Positions 27,187 through 37,800 of a stretch of 64,000 bases of DNA are shown here, one piece after another. The stretch comes from Arcticibacter sp045629565 (GTDB lineage Bacteria > Bacteroidota > Bacteroidia > Sphingobacteriales > Sphingobacteriaceae). The stretch spans positions 6,467 to 70,466 of the forward strand of contig NZ_JAZQRL010000132.1 in the NCBI RefSeq assembly GCF_045629565.1. Direction: 5' to 3'. Both the position numbers and the translations under genes were made by a program. Position 1 is the first letter of the stretch; the number at the start of each line of letters is the position of its first letter. The notes under the pieces are model-generated. The model ran no database searches. It saw only the letters and a program-made list of their open reading frames with translations, and had not been told where the DNA came from.

Positions 27187-30045
27187 ATGAAGAAAAAAAA
27201 TATAAAATCTTATTGTATTCTTTTGGCCATTTCTTTAAGTGCTCTGGGAACACAAGCGCAAGGATCCATAGATAGCCTTCCCAATATCAATAAAGACAGT
27301 CTGGTTAATGTTGCCTTCGGAAAAGTCGCCAGACGAGATGCCCTGGGCGCGATATCCAGCGTTAATGTGGCGGAAATCATGAAGACCAGTTATGGCAGGG
27401 GGAGTTTAGACAATCTTCAAAGTTTTGTGTCGGGATATAATGGGAATGTATGGGGACAAAGTCCATTAATCCTTGTAGATGGAATTCCGCGCAGGTCGTT
27501 CGACGTGAATATGGTTGAAGTAGAATCCATCACTGTCTTGAAGGATGCAAGTAGTGTTGCTTTGTACGGTAGCCGTGCTTCGAAAGGCGCAGTGCTCATT
27601 ACAACAAAAAGGGGATCAGCTAAGCCTCTTACCGTTGACGTGCGCGCCAATGGTGGATTGATGGTTCCTAAAGGCTATGCAAATTACCTTAATTCAGGTG
27701 AGTATATGACCCTTTACAATGAGGCTCTGCGTAATGACGGTCTGCCGGAGAGATTTACTGCTGAGGAATTGTATAATACCCAACTCGGCACGAACCCTTT
27801 CCGTTACCCAGATCTCAATTTATTGTCTTCTGAATATCTGAGAAAGGTAAGCTATCGCACAGATGTTAATGCGGAAATTTCCGGCGGTAATGAAGATGCC
27901 ACTTATTATTCGAACATCGGACTAGGCTACAATAATAGCCTGTTGAGATTAGGTGATTCCAAGAATAATAACGATATGAATTTCAATCTCCGGACGAATG
28001 TCGACATGAACATCACGCGATGGCTCAAAGCGACGACAGATGCAGTCGTGCGTGTAGATAACAACTATTCTGCCAGGGGAAATTTCTTCGGAGCAGCGGC
28101 AACTCTGCGTCCAAACGACGAGTGGTTTTCTTATCTGATCCCTATCGACAAGCTGGATCCAGACAACCCCCAGTTACAGGCGATTGTCAATAACAGTAAT
28201 CAGCTTATTGATGGGCAATATCTTTTAGGTGGTTTGTCAAACCGACAGACCAATGAATTGTCACAGATACTGGCTTCAGGATATATCAAGAACAGACAGC
28301 GCACGTTTATGTTCAATGTTGGTGCAGAGGCTGATCTGGGCGGAGTTACGCAAGGATTAACGTTTAGTACCCGGTTTAGCCTGGACTATACGTCAAGATA
28401 TACCGAGGGATACTCTGTGCCTTACGCCACCTATCAACCAACTTGGGAAACAATTGATGGTAAAGAGATCATCACCAATCTGCAACAGTTTGGAGTTGAC
28501 CAAATCAGCACAAATGAATTTATAGGTACATCATTGTATAACCAGACGATATCCCTAAATCCGCAGTTTAACTATAAACGTACCTTTAATGAGAAGCACA
28601 ACGTTAGCGGCGCTTTGGTAGGGTGGGGTTATATGACACGGATATCAAGCGACCCTGACACCGATGGAGGTAGTGATTACCAACCAATAAGAAATACCAA
28701 TGTCGGCATCCAGGCGTCATACAATTACAGGCATAAGTACTATGTTGATTTAACGGGTGCCGTCATCCATTCAGCAAAATTACCAAAGGGCAACCGAAGT
28801 GCTTTGTCTCCTGCTGCTACATTGGGATGGCGTATTAGTGAAGAAGATTTCTTCAAAAATGGAGCTTCTTTTATTGACGACTTGAAGATTAGCGCTACTT
28901 ATTCGTCCCTAAAACAAGATCTGGATATTACTACGGCAACTACGGATTATTATCTGTACGAGGGAAACTACACATCAACTAGTTGGGTTCAATGGCAGGA
29001 TGGAACATCTGCCGGAGATTATGTTCTTGCTGCGGGCGGTGCAAATCCTAAGCTAACCTTTGTCGACCGGGAAGAACTCAGGGCTGGTTTAGATGCCACG
29101 CTTTTCAACCGAGCTTTCAACCTGAATGTAAATTATTTCCGTCAAAACACCAATGGCCTATTATCGCAGGGCACGGCAACCATTTATCCATCTTACTTTA
29201 CCGGGAACGGTTCTTTTCAGCCCTGGATTAATTTCAACAATGAAAGGCGTACTGGTATTGATTTTTCGGCAAGTTATACCAACAACGTTGGAAAATTCAA
29301 ATATTCACTTGGTTTCGTTGGAATGTTTTATGATTCTGAGGTAACTAAGCGCGATGAGGTTTATGAAAACGGATACCAAAATCGCACAGGAAGGCCTCTA
29401 GATGCCTATTGGGGTTATATCGCCGAAGGTCTGTTTCAAGACCAGACAGAAATCGACAACCACGCCAGACAAACGTTTGGTGGCACGGTTAAACCCGGCG
29501 ATATTAAGTACCGGGATGTCAATGGAGACAATATCATTGATAACCGTGATGAAGTTGACCTGGGAAAAAATGGCTTTGGTGCATCGCCGTTTAACTATGG
29601 GTTAAACCTGACCCTTAAATGGAAAAACGTTAGCCTCCTTGCTCTCGGCTCAGGGCAAGTAGGAGCTATCGGTTTCAAAAACAGCTCAGAATATTGGGTT
29701 ACCGGATCTGGTAAATATTCTGAGGTTGTCTTGGGTCGCTGGACTCCAGAGACAGCTGCAACGGCGACTTACCCTCGCCTAAGCACCAATAGTACAACGA
29801 ACAATTTCCGGAATTCAACTTATTGGATGTTTAAGAACAATCGATTCGACCTTCGCAGAGTTCAGATCACTTATGATTTCAATCAAACTGCCTTGAGTAA
29901 TGCTTCATTCATCCATGGATTAAGTGTTTATGTGACTGGAGACGATCTGCTGGTTCTATCGAACGAACGTAAATTAATGGAAACTAATATTGGAACTGCT
30001 CCCCAGACCCGCTTCTACAATCTTGGGATCAAGGCCACTTTTTAA
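27187..30045 (+). CDS. SusC-like TonB-dependent transporter lacking the carboxypeptidase-D-like domain (second of tandem pair)
   Basis: I start at the ATG at 27187 (MKKKNIKSYCILLAISLSALGTQAQG), because the upstream ATG at 27163 overlaps the SusD gene and adds only non-signal residues. The protein has about 952 residues. The mature N-terminus leads directly into VNVAFGKVARRDALGAIS, the TonB-box and plug entry, with no CarboxypepD_reg domain. The early plug is short (GSLDNLQSFVSGYNGNVWGQSPLILVDGIPRR), lacking much of the usual stretch before the LILVDG strand. The barrel and the C-terminus YNLGIKATF are normal. Position matches XusC. Confidence 0.9.
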   Translation: MKKKNIKSYCILLAISLSALGTQAQGSIDSLPNINKDSLVNVAFGKVARRDALGAISSVNVAEIMKTSYGRGSLDNLQSFVSGYNGNVWGQSPLILVDGIPRRSFDVNMVEVESITVLKDASSVALYGSRASKGAVLITTKRGSAKPLTVDVRANGGLMVPKGYANYLNSGEYMTLYNEALRNDGLPERFTAEELYNTQLGTNPFRYPDLNLLSSEYLRKVSYRTDVNAEISGGNEDATYYSNIGLGYNNSLLRLGDSKNNNDMNFNLRTNVDMNITRWLKATTDAVVRVDNNYSARGNFFGAAATLRPNDEWFSYLIPIDKLDPDNPQLQAIVNNSNQLIDGQYLLGGLSNRQTNELSQILASGYIKNRQRTFMFNVGAEADLGGVTQGLTFSTRFSLDYTSRYTEGYSVPYATYQPTWETIDGKEIITNLQQFGVDQISTNEFIGTSLYNQTISLNPQFNYKRTFNEKHNVSGALVGWGYMTRISSDPDTDGGSDYQPIRNTNVGIQASYNYRHKYYVDLTGAVIHSAKLPKGNRSALSPAATLGWRISEEDFFKNGASFIDDLKISATYSSLKQDLDITTATTDYYLYEGNYTSTSWVQWQDGTSAGDYVLAAGGANPKLTFVDREELRAGLDATLFNRAFNLNVNYFRQNTNGLLSQGTATIYPSYFTGNGSFQPWINFNNERRTGIDFSASYTNNVGKFKYSLGFVGMFYDSEVTKRDEVYENGYQNRTGRPLDAYWGYIAEGLFQDQTEIDNHARQTFGGTVKPGDIKYRDVNGDNIIDNRDEVDLGKNGFGASPFNYGLNLTLKWKNVSLLALGSGQVGAIGFKNSSEYWVTGSGKYSEVVLGRWTPETAATATYPRLSTNSTTNNFRNSTYWMFKNNRFDLRRVQITYDFNQTALSNASFIHGLSVYVTGDDLLVLSNERKLMETNIGTAPQTRFYNLGIKATF

Positions 30046-30066
30046 ACGACAATAACGAAAGAGATC

Positions 30067-31836
30067 ATGAAGATAAAATTGATAATGCTCGGGCTGATTA
30101 TTTTAACCTTTAGTGGTTGTAAGAAGCTCTTAGATGCGGATCTGCAAAATATCCGGTCGGAGGAGAATATGTATACTGATCCGATATTCGCCCAGGGTTT
30201 CGTTTTACAATCCTACCGATTAATCCCGGCCTATTACAACAATAGTGATTTGGCAACGGACGATGCTGTTGCGAATGTTCGTGCAAATGCCTTCAGCCAA
30301 TTAGCTACAGGCTCCTGGACACCTACAAATCCTTCGCTTAGTGTTTGGAACCAGTCGTACGCTGGCATCCTGTACGTTAACCAGTTTTTAGAGCATTCCA
30401 ACAAGGTTAAGTGGGCGAATGATTCTTCAGCCAACAAGCTGTTGAATTTTAGGATGAGAGGTGAAGCATTCGGTTTACGAGCCCTGCATATGTATAATTT
30501 GTTACGAAACCATGCGGGTGTAACATCAGATGGGCAACTGATGGGAGTGCCAATCATCACCGAGTTTCAGGAACCTACATCAGCAGACTTTAATCAGCCG
30601 CGCGCTACATTCGATGCATGCGTAAAGCAAATCTACAAGGATCTCGACAGTGCTGAGTATTATCTTCCTGTTGAGTATAGGCAAATCACCTCCGTTAACC
30701 AGATTCCGACACAATATATGTCTATTACTCAAATCCCTGAAATCTATAATCAGGCGATGGGCGAAAAGTTCAGACAGTTGTTTAACGGTTTGATCGCCAA
30801 ATCCTTCAGGGCGAGGACAGCTTTACTTGCTGCTAGTCCTGCGTTTCAGCATGCAACCAACCCGGCAACGTGGGAACAGGCGGCAAATGCCGCTGCAGCT
30901 ATCATCCAATATAAGGGTGGTCCAAATTCGCTACCAGCTAACGGCTATACATTTTACGATAACCGGACTGAAATCGATGGTCTATCATTAGGAAACAATC
31001 CGTCAGAAATTATCTGGCGTGAAGTCCGTCAGAATACGGTTTCTGCCAGGGAGACAGATAACTTCCCTCCAAGCTTGTTCGGCAACGGGTTGATTAACCC
31101 TACAGAAAATCTGGTAGAGGCTTTCCCTATGGCTAACGGGTATCCTATTGATCATGGTAGCAGCACCTACAATGCAAACAGCCCTTATGCGAACAGGGAT
31201 GTGAGACTCCGTGCTTATATTATGTATGACGGGCATCCAGATCTTACCAGTTTGAGAACAGGAAGCCGTTCGGGCTCTGCAGATGGAATCAACGTGAGGA
31301 ATACATCAACACTTACCGGTTACTATATGAGAAAAACGCTCCGTTGGGACGTGAACTTGACTCCAGGATCTGTAACAGGAAGAAACCGGTATACCCCGCG
31401 TATTCGTTATACAGAGATGTTCTTAAATTATGCTGAAGCGGCTAACGAAGCCTGGGGGCCTAAGGGTACCGGCCCAAATGTGTTCTCGGCATACGACATT
31501 GTTAAGGCAATCCGTACCCGGGCATCAGTAGGAATAGCCAACAACCATGCATATCTGGAAGAGTGTGCTGGTGATAAAGCAAAAATGCGGGAATTGATTA
31601 AAAATGAGCGTCGCCTGGAGCTTTCTTTTGAAGGATTCCGTTTCTGGGACCTGCGCCGCTGGAAAGAAAGCCAGACGAAATTGAATGAAACAGCCCGTGG
31701 TATGGACGTCAATGGCAATGTGTTTACTCCGATAACAGTACAGGAGCGGGTGTTTCAAGATTACATGATTTATGGACCAGTTCCTAACTCTGAAGTTTTG
31801 AAATACAATAAGCTAATGCAAAACCAGGGTTGGTAG
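30067..31836 (+). CDS. SusD-like glycan-binding lipoprotein (second of tandem pair)
   Basis: A 589-residue lipoprotein with lipobox LTFSGC (Cys18) and KKLLDADLQN after it. SusD hallmarks are RMRGEAFGLRALHMYNLLRNHAG..GQLMGVPIITEF near the N-terminus and KMRELIKNERRLELSFEGFRFWDLRRWKES near the C-terminus, ending in EVLKYNKLMQNQGW. It begins 21 bases after its SusC partner and corresponds in position to XusD. Confidence 0.92.
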   Translation: MKIKLIMLGLIILTFSGCKKLLDADLQNIRSEENMYTDPIFAQGFVLQSYRLIPAYYNNSDLATDDAVANVRANAFSQLATGSWTPTNPSLSVWNQSYAGILYVNQFLEHSNKVKWANDSSANKLLNFRMRGEAFGLRALHMYNLLRNHAGVTSDGQLMGVPIITEFQEPTSADFNQPRATFDACVKQIYKDLDSAEYYLPVEYRQITSVNQIPTQYMSITQIPEIYNQAMGEKFRQLFNGLIAKSFRARTALLAASPAFQHATNPATWEQAANAAAAIIQYKGGPNSLPANGYTFYDNRTEIDGLSLGNNPSEIIWREVRQNTVSARETDNFPPSLFGNGLINPTENLVEAFPMANGYPIDHGSSTYNANSPYANRDVRLRAYIMYDGHPDLTSLRTGSRSGSADGINVRNTSTLTGYYMRKTLRWDVNLTPGSVTGRNRYTPRIRYTEMFLNYAEAANEAWGPKGTGPNVFSAYDIVKAIRTRASVGIANNHAYLEECAGDKAKMRELIKNERRLELSFEGFRFWDLRRWKESQTKLNETARGMDVNGNVFTPITVQERVFQDYMIYGPVPNSEVLKYNKLMQNQGW

Positions 31837-31867
31837 TCATCAAGGTGATTTAACTTATAGATTTAAA

Positions 31868-32881
31868 ATGAAAAAGTATAAGATATTTATTGGATTGGCA
31901 GTTGCTTTGAGCACTGTAACGGGATGTATGAAGAATAGCGATATTGATCATCCTGATTTTGATCATCAGTCGGTCTACTTTGCTTACCAGTACCCTGTAC
32001 GTACCATAGTCCTGGGAGAGGATTTGTTTATAGACAATTCCCTGGATAACGAGCATAAGTTCGAAGTCAAAGCTACACTTGGCGGTACACGAGAAAACAA
32101 GAATGATGTGGCTATTAATTTCAATATTGATGGTTCACTTCTAGCCAACTTGCATTTTTCAGGCAATGGCGGTAAAATACAGATGTTGCCTTCCAACTAT
32201 TACAGCTTGGCTTCCAATCAAATCATAATTCCCAAGCGCAATATTCTGGGCGGAGTTCAGGTGCAATTAACTGATGCCTTTTTTGAGGATCCTTTGGCAA
32301 TAAAAAACACATATGTTCTTCCTCTAAAGATGGAAAGCGTGCAGAACGCAGATTCTATTTTAGAGCGCAAGGATTTTGTTCTCTATGCAATAAAGTTTGT
32401 TAACCAATGGCACGGGTATTACCTCAGAAGGGGCGTTGATGTAATGACTAATGGGACTGCAACCCGTAATGTTTCCAGACATGCTCGTTATGTGGAAAAT
32501 GATGAGGTGAATATGTTGTCTACGAAGTCGTTTACGCAAATAGATTTCCCCGTAGTTTTTAAAGATCAGGGCGATAATTTTTCATGTACATTATTATTAT
32601 CGTTTGATAACGCAGGGAAGTGTACTATCTCAAGCAGTCCAAACTCTCCACTTTTCACCGCCACGGGAACCGGTTCTTTTGTAAAGAAAGGCGACAAAAA
32701 GAGTTGGGGCGACACAGACCGCGATGCACTCTATCTTGATTATCAGGTGAGCTATGCGGGGGTAACAGTTGGCAGTGGAACCAGTACGCGTGTTATAAGT
32801 GGTAACATCGCGACTAAAGATACTTTGGTAATGCGCGACCGTGCAGTGAAACATGAATTGTTTACACCAGTGATTCAATAA
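31868..32881 (+). CDS. DUF1735-domain surface lipoprotein (XusE-like position)
   Basis: A 337-residue lipoprotein (lipobox VTGC, Cys20). The N-terminal third resembles the DUF1735/BT_3987-like Ig-type domain: QSVYFAYQYPVRTIVLGEDLFIDNSLDNEHKFEVKATLGG, then ILGGVQVQLTDAFFEDP and TYVLPLKMES. The C-terminal part (about 180-330) is a beta-rich domain of a type often paired with it (WHGYYLRRGVDVMT..). Such proteins are surface glycan-binding proteins in several PULs. Here it lies between the tandem SusC/D pairs and the GH10-like gene, where xus loci carry the hypothetical XusE. Confidence 0.8.
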   Translation: MKKYKIFIGLAVALSTVTGCMKNSDIDHPDFDHQSVYFAYQYPVRTIVLGEDLFIDNSLDNEHKFEVKATLGGTRENKNDVAINFNIDGSLLANLHFSGNGGKIQMLPSNYYSLASNQIIIPKRNILGGVQVQLTDAFFEDPLAIKNTYVLPLKMESVQNADSILERKDFVLYAIKFVNQWHGYYLRRGVDVMTNGTATRNVSRHARYVENDEVNMLSTKSFTQIDFPVVFKDQGDNFSCTLLLSFDNAGKCTISSSPNSPLFTATGTGSFVKKGDKKSWGDTDRDALYLDYQVSYAGVTVGSGTSTRVISGNIATKDTLVMRDRAVKHELFTPVIQ

Positions 32882-32901
32882 TCACATAAACGAAAGAAAT
32901 T

Positions 32902-34632
32902 ATGAATATGATTAGAAAATGGACTGGTGGGATTACGATATGCATAGCGATGTCTTCCATCTTTGTTGCTTGTTCTAGCTTTGAAAACCGGGAGTTTACC
33001 ATTGATAAACCTCAGAGCTTAATTGATCAGGAAGTCCGTGATGCCTACAAGGAGTTGAAAACCTATATCAACTATAGTGACCAACCTAATTTCAAATTAG
33101 GTGTCGAGCTCGATCTGAATGAGGTTACCAGTAACAGTCCTTTGTACCGATTGATGCAAAGTCATTTTGATGAGGTTAACTTAACCAGATTGAACCACAT
33201 GGATTTCGTAGCAGACAATACTCCAGTGACAACCAATTTTAGCAGTGCCCTGGAAGCCAATATGTCGGCAGCGATGCCTATTCATGCGGGGCACCTGGTG
33301 TGGCATGAGAAGCAACGGGATGCCTATATGAGAGGTTTAATAGCTAATGTTACTCTTCCTGGTCAATCAGGTTCTGATGTTTTGGTAAACTTTGACAACG
33401 ATGCCATCGGGACAGCATATCCCACTACAAACAGCGGCGCGTCAGCAAAAGTCGTGGCGGATCCAGACGGTAAAAGTGGTAATGCGTTACGGGTTTTGAA
33501 AACCACCGGAACCGCTTTTCCTCAGTTTACTGTTACGTTACCGGCAGGAAGGACCCTTGGACAGTATAAATCTGCGACGATAGATTTTAAAGGTGGTGGC
33601 AGCTTTGGTTTGTTCGGCTCAGGGATGCGACTAGCTATAACTTCTTCCTTAGGTGATCCGGCACTTACCGGCTACGGTGGCCCTTCTTCATTTGGAGTAG
33701 CTGATAATGTTTGGGGACGTGGAACGATCGTCCTGCCTCTTGCGAACCTGAATTTGACAGAGCAACAAAAAGAGTTAACGACTTTCATCGTTACTATTGG
33801 CTCTCAAACAGGTTCTGCCGATTACCTGTTAGACAACCTCACCTTCAAATGGGAAACCCCAGGCGAAACCATTGTTAAAACACCGGCCGAGAAGAAAACA
33901 ATTATCACTGCAGAACTGGATAAATGGATAAAGGCAATTGCCGGATCGGGTAAAGACAAAGTGAAATCCTGGAGTGTTGTCTATCAACCCATGGATGAAG
34001 CTAATCCATCACAATTGAGGAGTGGTCCTGCAACCGGCACGCCACCTGCGAACACCTTCTATTGGCAAGATTACCTAGGTAAAGATTATGGCGCTATAGC
34101 TGTCGGTATGGTGAAACAATATGCCAATGCGGATGCTAAGATATTCTTCACAGAAACCAACCTGGTAGACAACCCCAGCAAAATTCAGGGCTTAAAGGAT
34201 TTTATCGTCTACACAGAGGAAAAAGGAGCTCAAGTTGATGGCATAGCTACGGAATTGGCACTCAACGTTGGCCAAGACAAGACGAAGGTGGAGACAATGC
34301 TTCAAGGCCTGGCCGGTACAGGAAAGCTGATTAAAATATCTGCATTAGATATTGGTACGGGGGGGGCTACACCGCAGGCTACGCCAGCTTTATACCAGGA
34401 GCAAGCTGAAATGTATAAGTGGTTTGTTAAAGCATATAACAGTGCGATTCCTGCCGCCCAACGGGCAGGAATCACTTTCAGAAGCCCACATGATCGGGCA
34501 TCCGGAGATAGCTGGCGGCCAAATGAGCCGGTTGGGTTATGGACCAGGTTCACTTCAGGCAGTACCGTCAATGCAGGCTATCAAAGAAAACCTGCATACA
34601 TCGGCGTGCTGGAAGCATTTCAAGGAAACTAA
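32902..34632 (+). CDS. GH10-fold surface lipoprotein with inserted CBM-like domain, predicted catalytically inactive
   Basis: A 576-residue lipoprotein (Cys24 in FVAC). The GH10 barrel is split. Residues 58-150 contain FDEVNLTRLNHM and HAGHLVWH (H131, H135). A jelly-roll insertion at about 158-318 (LVNFDNDAIGTAYPT..YLLDNLTFKWE) resembles carbohydrate-binding modules. The barrel resumes at about 325-576 with SWSVVYQPMDE, FYWQDYLGKDYGAIAVGMVKQYANADAKIF, VDGIATELAL, LIKISALDIG and KPAYIGVLEAF. Against the GH10 consensus, the acid/base Glu (VVNEA) is Gln362 and the nucleophile Glu (TELDI) is Ala481; Asn of the NE pair is Tyr361. It most likely binds xylan-like glycan. Confidence 0.85.
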   Translation: MNMIRKWTGGITICIAMSSIFVACSSFENREFTIDKPQSLIDQEVRDAYKELKTYINYSDQPNFKLGVELDLNEVTSNSPLYRLMQSHFDEVNLTRLNHMDFVADNTPVTTNFSSALEANMSAAMPIHAGHLVWHEKQRDAYMRGLIANVTLPGQSGSDVLVNFDNDAIGTAYPTTNSGASAKVVADPDGKSGNALRVLKTTGTAFPQFTVTLPAGRTLGQYKSATIDFKGGGSFGLFGSGMRLAITSSLGDPALTGYGGPSSFGVADNVWGRGTIVLPLANLNLTEQQKELTTFIVTIGSQTGSADYLLDNLTFKWETPGETIVKTPAEKKTIITAELDKWIKAIAGSGKDKVKSWSVVYQPMDEANPSQLRSGPATGTPPANTFYWQDYLGKDYGAIAVGMVKQYANADAKIFFTETNLVDNPSKIQGLKDFIVYTEEKGAQVDGIATELALNVGQDKTKVETMLQGLAGTGKLIKISALDIGTGGATPQATPALYQEQAEMYKWFVKAYNSAIPAAQRAGITFRSPHDRASGDSWRPNEPVGLWTRFTSGSTVNAGYQRKPAYIGVLEAFQGN

Positions 34633-34671
34633 GAAATGGTTGGGGGATGATCAAAATCCCCCAGCCATTTC
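34633..34671 (+). terminator. Long hairpin closing the first PUL operon
   Basis: GAAATGGTTGGGGGAT (34633-34648) and ATCCCCCAGCCATTTC (34656-34671) form a 16-base stem with one G-U pair and a 7-base loop, beginning just after the stop of the GH10-like gene. There is no T-run behind it, so it may protect the 3' end of the RNA as much as terminate transcription. Confidence 0.6.
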
Positions 34672-34742
34672 AAACGATCTCTTGTATGAGGCAATTTCGC
34701 CAGAAGAGAGCTAATAAATAACAAATTTATTCCAACAGACCT

Positions 34743-34773
34743 TTTGGGTTCTGTATGAGGATGTTTAACTTTA
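34743..34773 (+). promoter_or_regulatory. Putative promoter of the hybrid two-component gene
   Basis: TTTG (34743-34746) is followed after 19 bases by TAACTTTA (34766-34773), one base off TAnnTTTG. A start near 34780 would leave a 25-base leader before the ATG at 34805. Confidence 0.4.
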
Positions 34774-34804
34774 TATAAACCAATTATATCGATAACACCT
34801 CTAC

Positions 34805-37800
34805 ATGTGGAATAAACTGTTTTTAAAAAGAACCAGCCTATTGGTCTTGGGTTTGATTTTATCTGTTCAACTGTTTGGGGAAAGACCGGATCTTAGCTTT
34901 ACTACATTTACCTCCAGGGATGGTCTCTCCTCTAACACCGTGTTTGCCATACATAAAGACCGATTCGGTTTCCTTTGGATCGCAACAGAAGATGGTCTTA
35001 ACCGTTTTGATGGTACAACCTTTAAGGTATACAGACATATAAATGGTAATGCGGTGTCGTTGCCCGCAAACCATGTTACATCCATGTTCGAAGATTCTGA
35101 TGGTTCCTTGTGGATTGCAACTAACGGTGGCTCGGTCAGTATCTATGACCGGAACAGGGATGAATTTATCGAATTAAGCAAGTACAACCAATTAACTGTT
35201 GGAGTTGCAGCTAATTCAGTTTCTGAAGATGACAGGGGCAATATCTGGATTGCGTCTTACAGTGGTTTGTATGTGGTAGACCGGAAAACCCGCAAGATCA
35301 AAAGCATTTATCAATACAGCAACAAGCGGGGCAAATTGAATACAAATACCATCATTTCCGTATTCAGGGATTCCAGGAAGACGATGTGGGTTGGAACTGA
35401 CGCAGGGTTATATCGTTACAATAGGACCAGCGATAGTTTTACCAGGCTTTTATATTCAGAAAATGGCCCTGCGACTCAATTTTCAGCCTTTGTCCTGTCC
35501 CTTAGTGAGGATAGAAATGGAAATATCCTTGTCGGGACTCAAGGAGGATTACATGTTCTCGGGCCGCAGGGGAAACGGATTAGAACGCTGAAAAAGGGTG
35601 ATAATAACTCGACTGGAATTAGCAGCGATATTATTTATGCTGTGAAAGTCGCCCAAAATGGGCTTGTATGGCTAGGGACTGAGGAAGGATTAAACCTGGT
35701 TAGTATTGACAGCGGCCGGGTATATAAGTATCGTGCAAACCGCCGCGACGAAAATAGCCTGAAGGCGAAGTCAATACGGTCAATATGCTTCGATGAAAAC
35801 GGGATCAGCTGGGTAGGTACCTTTCAGGGCGGCGTTAGTAAGTACGATCCCAACTTTACAAGATTTAAACGTGTTGAAAGTAATCCGTTCGATGCTGAAG
35901 GCCTGAGTGCCCCTGTAGTAACATCATTTGTTGATTATCCTGGCAAGGGCATTTTTGTGGGTACAGATGGTGGCGGAGTCGATATATTTAATCCGTTAAG
36001 CGGCAGTGTTTCGCATTTCTCTATTCTACCAGATATCCCTAACAGAAGAAATAATGCGTTGTCAGTATTGGCCCTCGAAATTACCAAAGATAAGAGGTTA
36101 TGGGTCGGAACATTTTTGGACGGGGTACATGTTATTGATCTTGCGACTGGCAAGCGTAGGCATTATATTAAGGGTGATGGCCCTGGAGATCTTAACTTCA
36201 GTGATGTTTTTTGTATTCGTGAGGATAAAGATGGTTTTGTATGGATAGGCACGAATGGAGGAGGTATTAACCTCTATAATCCCACCACCGGCTATATGGA
36301 GAAGTTGCTGAACAATCCGCTGAATGCTGAAGACGTAAACCATCCTTCACACCCCGTTATCAGGGCACTCACAACCGATAGAGCCGGAAACATGTGGATA
36401 GGCTCTTTTGGAGGAGGTATATCCGTGTGGAACCCACTGACAAAGAAGTTTCGTTTCTATACAAGAGAGAAGAGTGGGTTGCCAACGAATTACATCACGA
36501 CCATTCACGAGGATAAAAAGGGCAATGTCTGGGTCGGGACTTATGGTGGAGGACTTAGCCGGTTAGATCGGAGAACGAATCAATTTATTAGTTATTCAGA
36601 AAAAGATGGACTTGCAAACGACGCGGTTCAGAAGATTGTTGAAGATAAAAACGGGAAAATTTGGGTGAGCACCAATAACGGGATCAGTAGTTTCGACCCT
36701 GTAACTAAGGTATTTAAAAATTATACACATCATAACGGACTTCAGAACAGTCCGTTTGTACTCGGAGCAGGCATTTGTTTGCCTGACGGAACCGTGTTCT
36801 TTGGCGGTCAGGAAGGATTTAACTACTTCGATCCTTCAATGCTTAGAATGAATCGTAATGTTCCCTCTGTCGTTCTCACAGACTTAAGGGTGAACAACGC
36901 AGCGGTGACACCTTCAGAAGATGGACCTATAAAGCAATCAATATTGCTTTCCGAGCAAATAGATCTTAAGCATAAAGATAATTTTTCGCTTAGTTTCGTT
37001 GCCTTAAATTATACCATTTCCGAACAAAATAAGTATGAGTATCGTCTGAAAGGCGTTGATAGAGACTGGATTCAGGCGGGAAAGGAACATACTGCCTATT
37101 ATACTAATCTCGACCCGGGAAAGTATATTTTCGAAGTCAGAGCCAGCAATAACGATGGTGTCTGGAACCGAGAGGGGCGCTCTGTAATTATCCACGTTTC
37201 TCCACCATTTTGGCGTACCGCCTATGCTTATCTGTTTTACATCGTTAGCATACTTGGTCTTATCTTTTGGATCCGACACCGTGGAATCAAAAGGTTAAAG
37301 GCGAAGTTCGCCCTGGAGAAAGAACGCATTGCAGCCAGGCAACTTATAGAACAGGAGCGTCGGCATGCTGAACACCTTCACCAGATGGATCTGATGAAAA
37401 TCAAGTTTCTAACGAATCTAAGTCATGAATTTAGAACGCCATTATCTCTCATTGTAGGGCCTGTTGAAACACTGATTGAGAAAATTGAAGAGCCTGCGTA
37501 TTTAAGTCAATTAAGCATGGTCAAACGTAACGGGCGCCGCCTGATGAATCTGGTTAATCAGTTGCTGGATTTTAGAAAGATGGAAGAGCAAGAGTTGCGG
37601 CTCCATCTTGCGGGAGGGGATATTGTTACCTTCATCAAGGATGTTGCTGACTCGTTCGGAGATGTTGCCGCGAGGAAAAATATATCGTTTACTTTCTCAT
37701 CTGATATCGCGAATGCATTGGTGAGTTTCGATCATGATAAAATAGAAAGAATCCTGTTTAACCTTCTTTCAAACGCATTCAAATTTACTCAGGAAGGAGG

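Noticed and set aside
32902..34632. Annotation as an active endo-1,4-beta-xylanase
   Set aside because: Overall similarity to GH10 is clear, but both catalytic glutamates are replaced (Gln362, Ala481).
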